NCBI GenBank assembly: GCA_014825775.1
Contig: MVAQ01000082.1
Location: 20,155-84,154, forward strand
Length of the DNA: 64,000 bases
DNA from: Krasilnikovozyma curviuscula
Lineage: Eukaryota; Basidiomycota; Tremellomycetes; Cystofilobasidiales; Mrakiaceae
Direction of reading: 5' to 3'
Below, one piece after another: positions 34,901 to 45,599 of the stretch (positions within the stretch are counted from its first letter, which is position 1; every line of letters starts with the position of its first letter). The position numbers and the translations under genes are program-made. Below the pieces are notes generated by a model. The model was not told where the DNA came from and did no database searches. It was given only the letters and a program-made list of their open reading frames with translations.

Positions 34901-36904
34901 TTAAGCCTTGTCGGCAGTAGCCCAGCTCTTCAAACAACGCAATGGAAAAAAGCCGTCAGCGAAGGTGTCAACGAATGCAGAAACAGTGTGGAACGGGGGC
35001 ACTCACCTCCATCTCAGCATCCAGCTCTTCCTGAGTCTTTCGAACTCTCTTCTCGCCAGTACGGGCTGCTCCTCCTCCTCCTCGACCACCACGTCCTCTT
35101 TTGCCTCTGGTGCCGGTTCCTCGTCTGAGGATTTCGATTCAATCATAGCGCAAGAAAAGAAACCACTAGGTATCAGTTTTAAGTTCTACCAGAGAAGCAA
35201 GCGGTGGTTGGTAGAGGAACAACACTCACGTGGCAGGAGTAGCAGCAGCTGGAGCGGCGACGGGTGCCACTCTCGATGTCAATGGAGCGGCTGGGAAAGA
35301 TGGGAAGACGAGTTCAACTTTCATGGCCTTCTCTATCGGTGGGTTTCCGTGAGTAAAATTATTGATGAGTTGGCGGCGGTGGGTGGATAAAGTGGTAAAC
35401 GTTGGCGAAATTGACGGTTGATGACCAGAAGAGTTGTTGGCGAAAGTGATATTGTTAACAGCGAAGAGTAGTCGTAGTGATTGAGCAATGCGATGATGGA
35501 AAAAAAGCGGTGCAAGGTGGAAAGGTGAAACGTTGAGTCAGGTACTGGTCACATTTTGGCGTGTGCGAAATTTGGTGGCAGGAGCAAGGTGGAGTGTTGA
35601 AAGCAGTCTTTCAAGGAAGAACTACAGCTCAGACTATCATGAGCTGGAGGCTTGGTACCTCCAGCGTCCCTTAAAGGGACATGAGCTCAAGCCTGAGCAA
35701 GTGCTGATGAGAAGCAACTGAAGAATTGCAGATGCTAGGAAACCAAGGGAAGGCTGCTATGTTGTGGCCGTTGGCACCAAATGCTTTAACAACAGCGACG
35801 GGCAAGGTGCCCACATCGCCAGTATCAACTCCAGCAGAAGGCGCGCGGCGCAATTGAGGAGCCATATCAGCATCCTTCCCCTCTTGAGGATCCGTCACTG
35901 AAGGTGTATTCAGCGCAAGCTGACCATAGAGCCATTGGTACCAATACGATGCCCAAAACGTCGAAGTGTTGGATTCCTCTTCGAATATATATCTCGAACG
36001 AACTCCAAGAAACAACCGCTTCGATCCTAAACGATGAGCCGTCATAAGCTTCTTCAAGCCTTGGAGTTCGCTGGGAACCAACACTGGTAGCAACCAATCT
36101 TGTGGCTGCGGATTCATGTCCACAGTAGACGTTTTGCTGACAACGGGCCTAGCTAATGTTTTGGAGGAAAAGAACAAGTTTGAAAGAAAGGGTAACACTA
36201 ACGTCCATCAATGAGTCGATTGTTGTCTTGAGTTACCCCATATAAATTAGCCCATTTTCAAACGAATGCAGACGTGAAGGTTGAACGAACAAGTCTTGTG
36301 AGCTTTGGCGGCGTCTCCAGGCTTCTTGAAAATGACGGTTGCGACTCCTTGTGAGACACCGTGTTGGTTGAAAGTAAGGGCAACCTTGGCAAGAGGTCCA
36401 ACCGTAGATGAGAAGAGTTCCTGTATTGGATGCAGTCGATACAAGTCAGCGAAGGTCCCCAAACACGCCTGCTGATCGGAAGGTTTTGTCGCTCGCCGTA
36501 CTACCCATCCATTCCTCTCTCGAAAGAAACCATACACACCCTGATAGCAGTTTCTTCGACATCAGAAGGCAAGTTGGAGACAATGATCTTCATGACTGAG
36601 GCTTCAGCAGTCTTTTTGGGGGCAGCAACTGGTGCGACTGGAGCAGAAGCATTGGATGGAACAGCAGTGGCATAACGTGCTCTAGCTCCACCACCTCTTG
36701 GAGCACCAGCTGCCGCTCCACGGGATCTCCTAGGCTTTGCCTTCGCAGCAATGATCTGAAGGTGTTTGAGTTGGATTTAAAAGATTGAAAGAGTTCCAGT
36801 TTTGAAAGAAGACAATTAGTCAGTTCGTGTACGTTCAAAGGGAAGACACGAGATTGAAACAGGCTGACCTCGTCGAGAGGCTTGTCAACGTCCATGGATG
36901 CCAT
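34901..36904 (-). CDS. ALY/REF mRNA export adaptor (Yra1/Mlo3 type)
   Basis: Nuclear RNA-binding adaptor linking the helicase UAP56/Sub2 and the export receptor Mex67 to spliced mRNA. Seven exons: 36869-36904, 36540-36755, 36291-36420, 36203-36226, 35230-35332, 35007-35124 and 34901-34927, all in phase. The N-terminus MDVDKPLDEIIAAKAKPRRS is the UAP56-binding motif. A Gly/Arg/Ala-rich stretch follows, then an RRM: VMKIIVSNLPSDVEETAIRE, LFSSTVGPLAKVALTFNQHG, SQGVATVIFKKPGDAAKAHK, and after splicing YNNRLIDGQKAMKVELVFP. A second RGG-type region (RGKRGRGGRGGGG) leads to the C-terminal helper motif KTQEELDAEMESWATADKA. About 215 residues. A 24-base exon and an 870-base intron sit inside the RRM. 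The ORF stays open upstream to 37027, but ATG 36904 matches the family start. Confidence 0.93.
35333..36202 (-). other. Exceptionally long intron in the ALY/REF gene
   Basis: 870 bases between donor GTTAGT and acceptor GATAG, inside the RRM, about ten times longer than other introns here. Joining the two sides gives an uninterrupted RRM end (LIDGQKAMKVELVF). It holds a 148-codon ORF on the same strand from ATG 36117 to the stop at 35671 (MNPQPQDWLLPVLVPSELQG at its start). Confidence 0.85.
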
Positions 36905-38112
36905 TGTAACTGTAAGATTGAGCTGTTTTGAGGAATTCAATAGGTAGGGTGGGTCGTAGATTGGCGCTACCCGACGTCGCGCTGGATGAAGCTGTCTGGG
37001 ACCGAACGATGTCAGGCGGTCAGACATTTTTCAACCATTTTTGGGTTTTTCCTTGGAGAATACTCTATTAGATATCCAGACACAATCGTTTTTAATGACA
37101 CTGCTCTTTGTACTTTTGCCGAAGTAAGTGAATTTCTCACATGAGGAAGGAAGTTGCGCCAAAATCAAAACAAAACCGTCTACCGGGAAGACAGTGACGC
37201 GCCTGAAACTGCGCTTGCCATCTGAAAGCAAAGTGCGCACTCTCCCTTTTCATAAACGAAGATCAGAAGGATGGGTAAAAACAAAGTACCCCGTTGTTTA
37301 ATTGCTTTGAGCCACCTGTCTCAGACCTGCCTGTTGGCCAGAGATTCGATTGTGAGGTATCGCCAGGAGCATAAGGCTCTTTCTATTTGAGGAGTCCTGG
37401 TAGCTTTATTTTTTATTTTTCAATGAGAATATTGAGATAGCAGTAAGTGGAATTAGCTCAACAGGGTGGTACTAAGGTACTAAGCAGCTTTGACAGCTCA
37501 ACTGTAAACCAAGCACCAAATCCAGCTAAACTTGTTCTCTCATTCCGACAATCCTACCCTTTTCCCCTTCGCGAGGATAGTGAGGGAAATGCTGACTGGT
37601 CTCAGATGAAGGAAGGGAAGGAAATGATCGTCAAATCTCATCATTGACGAGATTGTCTCTTGATTTTAGTGATAATGAGGTCAGCAAATAAATCCTCGAT
37701 GTTCCCAATATTGAAGAACGAGCTAACTGAGAACACAATGGACAAGTTTGCTGTTGGCCTGAGGTTGGAAAAGTCCAGCTCTGAGTTTGGCAACGAATGT
37801 TGGGAGAAAGAGTAACCGTCCCAACAAGATCGTCAGAAGAGGATTGATACAAATGAAATCATAATTTCAACTTGAGGAAGAAGTCTGAGGTGTAAAGCTC
37901 CCAGAGATCAAAAGATGGGACGAAGAATAGCTTGAACTGCGGTGCAGATACATATGCAATCATGACTCGAGAAGTATGCGACACCACGGGCGAAAGGTAT
38001 CAAGTATGAAAAGTCATTATCAACCTGGTTCAATTAGGTATCAATTGTCGATACGGTATGCAAGCCGATCAGATTCCGTATGTCCTCGTTCACTAATTCG
38101 TGTGAAGCAATA
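36905..38112. other. Region between ALY/REF start and EME1 stop
   Basis: About 1.2 kb. The left part (to about 37250) should hold the ALY/REF promoter. The rest has only short ORFs without motifs. Nothing else is seen. Confidence 0.4.
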
Positions 38113-40513
38113 TCATATCCTCTCCGCTTGGTCCTCCAACACAGTTCCGGTATCACCGCCCCTCATCAGGTCATAGATTTTCCTTGACATCGCCTTGCCG
38201 ATAGTTCTATCAGTGACAGCACCTTTATTGGAACTGACAATCTACATGGCGGAAAAAGCCACAAGTTATTGACATCGCCTCTGTCGAAAGATTGTGTAAT
38301 CTCAACTAACCTGGATACGATCCAATAGTAGCCTTCCATAATCGGCTTCACCAGTGACTTCACATTCATCGTACTTGGTCTGCAATTGACCCATAGTCTT
38401 GTACACAGAACAGATGGCATCTGCTTTGTGGATTGAGACACCTGGAATTTGCAGCAGCATTTTGTGGAAAGTGTCTTCGGGGCCGATGCCTGACTTGATC
38501 TTCTCTGGCATGAACGAGAGGTGAGACTGTTCTATAAGCCTTCAGAAAAAACAGAGACGCGCACTATCATTACTATCTTCTCTCCCGTTGCAAGCGACAG
38601 AAGAAGTGCTCACTTGTACGGCTTGAGACCCAAATCAGCAATCATGCTGTACATTGCGTCTACAAGATCCTGATCTTTATCGACTGGGAGCCAACAGACT
38701 CTGATCAGCACAAAAAAAAAGCAGCGACGAAAGCAGCAGAAAGAGAAGGGACGGTTCACCTTGATTTAAAAAACATCTTTCTGCCAGCTGCAGCTTCACC
38801 AAAGCTCTCTCAACCTCTTCCTTCCCTACATCACTCCATGCTGCCCCCCCTCTGGAACTACCACCGCCATTAATATCGCCGCCACCCATACCAGCTCTGA
38901 CACCGGCAGCATAATCGGCTCTTTCCGCCCTACTTTTCTTCTTGTAGTAGTTCGTCAGCCCATGAATGAAGATGAAGACGTCGGTCCTCGTCTGAATCTC
39001 GGAACTCTTCCCGCTCAAACTCAGATCCTTGATATCTTGAATCAGACTCTCCAGTCGGTTGGACTGGATTCTCGCCGCCAGATCCTTGGCAGGAAGGTAG
39101 ACAATTAAGACATCTTCTACCGTCCGAATGACCTCTTCGTTCGCGTTCATCTCAAAGTGTCGACCGACCTGGTGGGTGTTGGATTCGCGTTTGAACATCA
39201 AGACAGCGCCATCTCCAATTACGCAGCTCTGGTTATCTTTGTGTACGTAGTGTTCAAAGTGAGATTCTCTGTCGATGAGCTTCTTCTGCAAGTCGAGTGC
39301 GATGCTATAGAAAGGGGATGACGGATCGGTGGATGACTGTGGGAAAAAGGTGACAATCTGCTTGACAGCGATGTTTTTATCTTTGATCTTGATGTTAGCT
39401 TTGGTATACGCCAGCTTCTGTTGTTTCTCCAACTCCTTCTGCCGCTTCTTCTCCTGTGCGAGAGCCTTTTTCTCGGCTGCAGTGCTAGGCTTGTTCGTAG
39501 CCGTCAATTGGTTCCCACCTGAGTCGTAGTCGGCCGTTATCGCCTTAGCCTTCCCTTTAGCACTCTTCGATGGACGTGACACAGCTTCTGGTTCAGAAGA
39601 TGATGAGTACTGGCGCTTGTGGTTGGGTTGGACAAATCTAGAAGACGAAGCTGAAGCGTTGGTGGTGGAAGATGCTGCTGCCAGTGTCTGCATAGCATCG
39701 TCGAACGAGGCGTCGAGTTTGTTCAGAAGAGAGGATCTTGGTCTATTTTGTGAGACTTGAAATGTTGAAGTTGTGGAGAAAGGACGTGTTGCAGTTGCTG
39801 ACCATGTCGAAGTTGAGCTCAAACTAGTGGAACGCGACGCTTCGTCCGACATGGTCTGCAAATGAATTTGAAAGAGAAGCAGTTCAAATACCGCAGAAGA
39901 ATCGAATACTTCCTTTGATACTAACCGTAGAGCTACCAGCAGACAACGTCTTCGAAGGCCGGAAGGACGGGAGCTTGCGTGGGGCACTGGAGGAACAGAA
40001 AGCCAATCAGTTATCAGAAGCACAGAGCACCACAGATTCAACAATAAATGCGTGATACTCACTAGGGTTTGATTGTTCCACTCACACTCTTCTTGATCAA
40101 CGACTCAACGTCCTCCATATCCTCATCCGAATCCTCGATTTCAATAGCATTATCTAAATTTCTCCAGCTGACTGGGGCTACCACCTTTTTCTTCTCCAGA
40201 GCAGAAATTTCTGCTCCTGCAGATGATAACACTGATGCTGATGATTTTGTGGAAAGTTGTTTCGGGGCAGAGGCTGAAACGACGACATCGAAGGTTTCGA
40301 TGGACGAGTCTGATACAATCTCTTCGTCCGAGAGGGAGATGACATCCGAAGTAGACTTACGTTTCCTATTGGATATCGTAGCATCAGCTTTGATCTCAAC
40401 GGTAAGAGTATGGTAGGAACGCACAAAGGGATCGAGGGCGAGCGAGAGTGAGCAGTGATTTTTCGAGGAGCTAGTTCGTCGCCTGAGCTGAGAATCTCGA
40501 CATAGTTCGACAT
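38113..40513 (-). CDS. EME1: EME1/Mms4, regulatory subunit of the MUS81 structure-specific nuclease
   Basis: Partner of MUS81 in cutting recombination and stalled-fork intermediates in the nucleus. ATG 40513 gives MSNYVEILSSGDELAPRK; a second acidic SDVISLSDEEIVSDSS segment follows, both resembling SUMO-interacting stretches. The middle is a long Ser/Ala-rich linker with a Lys/Glu-rich helix (AEKKALAQEKKRQKELEKQQ). The ERCC4-like domain follows: IKDKNIAVKQIVTFFPQSS, CVIGDGAVLMFKRESNTHQV, TVEDVLIVYLPAKDLAARI and TDVFIFIHGLTNYYKKK. The catalytic ERKxxxD of MUS81 is absent, as expected for EME1. The C-terminal helix-hairpin-helix part reads KIKSGIGPEDTFHKMLLQIP, GVSIHKADAICSVYKTMGQL and ends with KIYDLMRGGDTGTVLED. 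At least five introns; the stop at 38113 is in the last exon after TDRTIGKAM. Confidence 0.9.
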
Positions 40514-41159
40514 CTTGATGATGGCCACTACTACTGGAGTGAGCGTTATGGTGGGGGAGAAGGGTAGGTGTCGCCCAGGGAACAAGAGGTTTCGCAAGGG
40601 ACCTAGGAACATCCGAACGTCGTGGTTAGTTAGACAACTCGCGCCGCGGAACGCTTGACGGACGTGTCGATTTTCGTAGATAATCAAAATTTCGCAGAAC
40701 ACATCCTGTTTTACATAGAGGCCCTAGAGAAAAAGGCCAATAACAATTATCGTGTGAGGTTTACTTCTGACGGTTTACAGTTCATTGGCTTTGCAAACCC
40801 CTGGCAGTTCTGTCACAACAAATCGATACACCCCCAATTTGAGAAGAGCTGAGGTGAGATATCACTTTTACCTAGGAAAGTATCACGATTTAAATAAGCC
40901 GATGCGAAAAGGTGCGAAGCGAAACATAAACAAAGCATAATGCGGAACAAGCGATCAAAATTTGTCATGACAGACAATCTTGTTCAGTCTCTATCATTTT
41001 CCATTATCATAAATCAGCATGGCAAGTTGGTAGTAGAGCGTGTCACTTGGTAACCGTCGAGAGATGTTCGAAAGTTCTAGTATCCTGATCCTGGGAACTG
41101 GCGCTGAGCGGCTCGTAGATAGCTGCCTCGCTCAGATCTGAAAGCAAGAAATAAATATT
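40514..41159. other. Spacer upstream of EME1
   Basis: About 650 bases. The left part is the EME1 promoter and the right part the 3' end of the next - strand gene. No coding signal is seen. Confidence 0.45.
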
Positions 41160-41900
41160 TCAATTTCGGAGGACAAACTTGGCAAATTCGACATACAGCT
41201 GCCTCTCGCCAACTCGGTACTCAGCCTCCACATGTCGCAGAGATCGCTTTTCTTCATTAAGTCCTTTCTCAGCTCGACGACCTGAGTATCCTGAAGTTTT
41301 AGACCTCTTTAGTTCGAACTGAGCTTGTGATCTAAGATAGAAATTCAATGTGAGCTAGCTGTAACATTCGATGAAAATATAATTGATTAGTGAATACTTG
41401 CATCCAAGCCCTTACTCGGTTGATGTAGTCCATCTTGTAGATCAGCTCCTGTTCTTCAACTTTCAGTTCACCCATCCACGAAGTAAAAACTTCATTCCTG
41501 ACCCAGAGATAGTTGGGAAGTTCGGATGGGAAGAAAAAACTGTCGGCTAGCTTGACTCCTCTCAAGATGGCGAGTTTCGTCTCAACCTTGGTTCCAGAGG
41601 TGCCTGATCTCTGCCATAAATCAATCAATACACAATGGAGATAAGATTAGTATAAATTCTATAGTGAATGGTGTGGGTGATGACTAACCTCAATTTCCCG
41701 GACTCCAGCTTTAAGCAGATGCCAAAGGAAGTCTGATTCTCTTTGAGAGACTCTTCTTCTCGAATGAAGGATCCTGGATTGTTTAAACAGAAGAATGAAA
41801 AATTCTTTTGAGCGAGGCGAGGGTACTCGAGCCATTCAGCTGGGGTTGATGGGGCTGTTTGTTCGATGTGTTCAAATCCGAGGGGTAGTACCACCTCCAC
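41160..41900 (-). CDS. Protein of unknown function, 5' end not resolved
   Basis: Three exons join in frame. The first is open from before 41900 and contains [20 protein letters not shown] and [20 protein letters not shown]; it splices from ...LESGKL to [20 protein letters not shown], then [20 protein letters not shown] and [11 protein letters not shown]. The last exon encodes [20 protein letters not shown] with a basic helical end ([11 protein letters not shown], stop 41160). No ATG is available at the left end of the first exon, and the reading frame runs towards a tetranucleotide repeat, so a further 5' exon beyond 41960 is likely. The family is not recognised. The Trp/Phe content and helical end suggest a folded domain of about 220 residues or more. 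Confidence 0.5.
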
Positions 41901-41918
41901 TTCAGTAGATGGTTGGAA

Positions 41919-41967
41919 GGATGGATGGATGAATGGATGGATGAATGGATGGATGGATGGATGGATG
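41919..41967 (+). repeat. GGAT tetranucleotide tandem repeat
   Basis: About twelve GGAT units with two GAAT variants. The position is at or near the 5' end of the unidentified - strand gene, so length changes could alter its leader or N-terminus. On the - strand it reads as runs of His, Pro, Ser and Ile codons. Confidence 0.95.
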
Positions 41968-43174
41968 TGGTCAAGGGGAAGACAACCAAGAAGCCGGAAT
42001 CCTCCCCCTTCTTTAACGCAGTGAACGTTGGTGGTGAAAGAGAGAAGAGAAGGAGCAAGATGTGGCGAAGGCTAGTGAAAGACGCGTCACAAACACTGCC
42101 CGGGCAATCGGAGTTGCAGAGCTGCGAAAGTCAATTCTGACTCGAAAAGAACTTCCGGGTATAATAGCTTCCAGGCTTCAGCTTGGATTGCGGAGTGACA
42201 CCATGGAGAATTCTTTGGCGTCAGGACGACCGAAAATCAAAACAACCCCGCTAGTTGCCATCACTACCTTTGAGCAAGACAGCCAGAACTCGTCAATACA
42301 CCTGACTTGAACTTTCTCTTTCATATAAGACTGCTATGCATTCGGGAGATCATTCAAGGTTTCCATCCATGTTGAGTTTCAAACTCTTTCTAAGGCAGGC
42401 TAGTGTCCCAGGTTCGATTAGTATCAAGTTTTGGTAGGTATAGGAGTCCTGATCCTTTTTGGACCATCAAACTGCAGTCCAAACCTTCAGTTGTATTATT
42501 CTCAAGTAGTGTGGGTGTGTGGTTTGTAGATGTCGGTATCTTTGCTTGAATGATCCGCGACGAGAATGAACAGGAAATCGAAACCGACGACAGTCAAAGC
42601 GTTAAGCTCGCGGTCGTCATCTATACCGCTGGAAGTGGGGTGTAAGAGACTGCCATGATGACAATTTGAAGAACAGGTAAGTGACCATCATTTCTCTCTT
42701 TCGTAGAGCCCGAGATCAGGAGGGAGAGCTGACCGGAGACTTGCGCTTTCTGCTCTAGATAGCCAACCGATGCTTTCTGACTTCTACTCAAGGAGTCCGC
42801 GGGCCTATCCATATATTCAGAGCCGTGATCTATCGTTCTTTCCTTTCCTGTTTGTGTTCCGTAGGTGTTTCAGTGCAGTGATCCTCGCATCGATACGTCT
42901 GCTCACGAAATATACTATATTCCCCTTGACACGTCTGAATTATATTTCCATAGAAAAGGAAGGTTTGAGAAGGAAGAATCAATTACTGATGAGTACTTTA
43001 ACAGATTCGTCAACCGGGCCTAGGTTAATATTCAGCTGGAGCGGTGTTGTCGCAGGTGTAGGGGTCCAGAGAGATAACTGGGACGGATAACTCAGGAACC
43101 GTAGGAGTAGGATCGAGACCTTCATACAATACATTGGCTTTCCCTACTATAAAGCAAGGAAAGAGAAATTCAAC
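41968..43174. other. Region between the unidentified gene and the membrane protein gene
   Basis: About 1.2 kb between divergent genes. It may contain the missing first exon of the left gene. No other coding segment or RNA is recognised. Confidence 0.4.
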
Positions 43175-44738
43175 ATGCGAATATGTTGCGGCACTCCTGC
43201 ATTTCAAACATTCTGCTGTCGGCGGTCATCCAGCAATTCTCAGTTGTTCCTCCTCCTGATGGAAGAGCAGATCCAATGGGTCCCTCTAGGGATCCTTGTA
43301 TCGTTCTTTCTTGTAATTGTAACCCTGCTAGGCTCCATCGACCACCAGATCATCACCACAGCGCTCAAGACGCCCCGTTCGAAACTGCCTATCAAATTGA
43401 TCGCGCTCTTCTCAGCTCTATCGCTCTTATCTCTGGTCCATACATGGCTGCATATGATACGGTTCATGATTGTGAGCTCAATATGGGCGTTGCTATTTCT
43501 CTCACAGTCTACTGACCCATCGTTCGATTGGGGAGGGTCACAGTGGTCTTTCCGTAGCTGGAACACGACCTCTAAGCCAGCCTCGCTTACAACGATCTCA
43601 CACTGGCTGAAGGAGACGACTCTGTTTGAACAAGCTTGGATCATGGTGTGCTCTGGTTCGACGGCGGGGAGTAGTCCTGAGGCGGGTCGGACAAGGTGGT
43701 TCTTCAGTGAAGGCATTTGCAGCTTCGCAGTCTTCATGACGGTGTTTGTTTGGCTGAAATGTGAGTGATAATGATAAGTTGGACACTTTATTTTCTGTGT
43801 GAGGTCGGTCCTGATGTGTTTGTCACTCGTCGCAACCTGTAGCTGCTCAATTCAAGATCAAACACTCATGGCGTTTCCTTCTTCTAGGACAACTGGTCGC
43901 CATTTCCTTCGCTTGGAACATCTTCATCGTTATGCTTCTTGTTTCTTCGCCGTCCTCGTTCTCAGGTTCAACTAGCACTATTAAAGCCCAAGACGAGAAG
44001 GACCATTCAACGAAGCAGCAGCAGGTCTCGAAACAGTACCTGCCACCATCAGTAATTTCATCCTTGATATTACCAACTACTCTCATTGGTTTCCTCCCTC
44101 TGTCCGTTACATATCAAGACGGTCGCTTCTTCCTGCCGCTGCTGATGGTGATCCACGGTGCCTTGTTCATCCCGTCTTTCCTCTTGAACCCTCAATCAGC
44201 ACCCTCAATCAACCTTCAGACATCTACTTCCTCAACAACTCAACTAACAACAAAAAATCAACGTATCCTTGCCCGCCGATCCTCTCTCATACACCTCCTC
44301 CTCAGTGCAATATCAATGACCTCTCACACGCTAACGCTAGGCTTCAAGCTTGGCTCCTTCGCCCTTTTTCAGTTGCCTCTCCTCCGAGATCTCTTCTTTG
44401 AGTCCGGCCTGAGCTATCTGTGTGGTCTTGGCGACCAGAGCGCCGCTATGAGCTCCATCAGCGCGGACTGGGTATGGGTGGCTATCAGCTTGGTCACTTG
44501 GGCGTTCGTCAGTGGGGACAATGTTCTTAGTGAGAAGTCCCCAGAGATTGGTGGAGAGACGAAACGAATGGGGAGGAAGAATGGAAACAGTTGGGGCAGA
44601 GTCGCTATGGTGGCTGGCAACCTCGTCCTTTTTGGCCTTGGGTGCGGTGGGTGGTGCTTGGAAGGATTAGACGAAATTAGCGCTGAGGATGAGGATGAGT
44701 TGAAAGAGGAGGAGAAAGAAGTGAAAAAGGATCTGTGA
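43175..44738 (+). CDS. Multi-pass membrane protein of unknown function
   Basis: Two exons (43175-43760 and 43843-44738) join in phase at VWLK-SAQFKIKHSW. The protein of about 490 residues has seven or eight hydrophobic segments, among them WVPLGILVSFFLVIVTLLGS, GICSFAVFMTVFVWLK, GQLVAISFAWNIFIVMLLVS, the segment starting VISSLILPTTLIGFLPLSV, and WGRVAMVAGNLVLFGLGCGG. A Ser/Thr/Gln-rich loop follows the fourth segment and the tail is strongly acidic then basic (EDEDELKEEEKEVKKDL). The start is uncertain. The first ATG (43175) gives a Cys-rich lead, while ATG 43259 (MEEQIQWVPLG) begins right before the first membrane helix and looks more natural. No transport or enzyme signature is seen; it may be a fungal-specific ER or plasma membrane protein. 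Confidence 0.8.
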
Positions 44739-45599
44739 CAGTGAGTTTGGAGATTTGTTTTGGCTTGTACTTCAATAGCAGCTGAACTGACTGAGAATTT
44801 CTTTTGGGGTAGCGATGGGAATCCTGCTTTGATTCCCATTAACTCTAGTAAACTCTGCTTCTTCTGATATCGTTAACCTTGATCCGATCATACTCAGGAG
44901 TTTCTTGGTTTGTCGTTCATTTCTACGGTTGCCCCATCTCTTTTAATAAGCACTACCTTTTCCTTGAGGACAATCAACCGCCCACAGGAGAGAGGTACTG
45001 ACGCAAAATAAATAAACCAGCTGTACCATCCACTCTTCTTTGATATGACATCCTCTTGATCAATCAATATGTTCACGTGAAAGACTAGTCAAGCTCATGC
45101 TATCCGCTGCGCGCGGTCTGCGTCCGAGATTGTCGTCGCAACCCGGTTTTCTTCGCAACATCTGCTCCAAAACCTCCTTGACTTTCATCTTATATAAAAC
45201 GTCTCAGACAGTTGAACACCTGTAAGTTCCATAGTTGAACCTTTTCTGTTCGAGTGAAATCTGGCCTTTTTTCGTAGAGCCGCTCCGAGCGAACACACGA
45301 TTTCCAGGGGGGGTGGTCCCTGCGTTTCTAGCAGAGCGAAAAAAAAAATGATGAGCTAGATTACCCTTGACGCTCAAGATCGATCACTTGGTCTTCTCAG
45401 CCTGCTCTCCTTGGAACTGGAAAGGGTTTCCAGTGTTGTAGGAGGATACAGAGCACTCCACTGGGATCTTGCTCTTGCTCAGCTCGTCCTTTGCGTTTCA
45501 GCTTGGCTTCCATTCGTTTGCCCAGGATGGCTCGACTTCATCCTTACCTCGTACGCTCCCATCCCCTTTCTTTCCCGAATGAAGTTCCTCCCAGTTTGA
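44739..45599. other. Spacer and promoter of the RRM-MLLE gene
   Basis: About 860 bases. It ends in a stretch with an ATG at 45526 (MARLHPYL, next to a GTACGC donor) in another frame, which could be an upstream ORF or untranslated first exon. No other coding signal is seen. Confidence 0.4.

Noticed and set aside
35867..36097. Second short frame inside the ALY/REF intron
   Set aside because: It overlaps the longer nested ORF and has no independent support.
37450..37520. TTAGCTCAACAGGG resembling a tRNA D-arm region
   Set aside because: No B box follows at the right distance and the ends do not pair.
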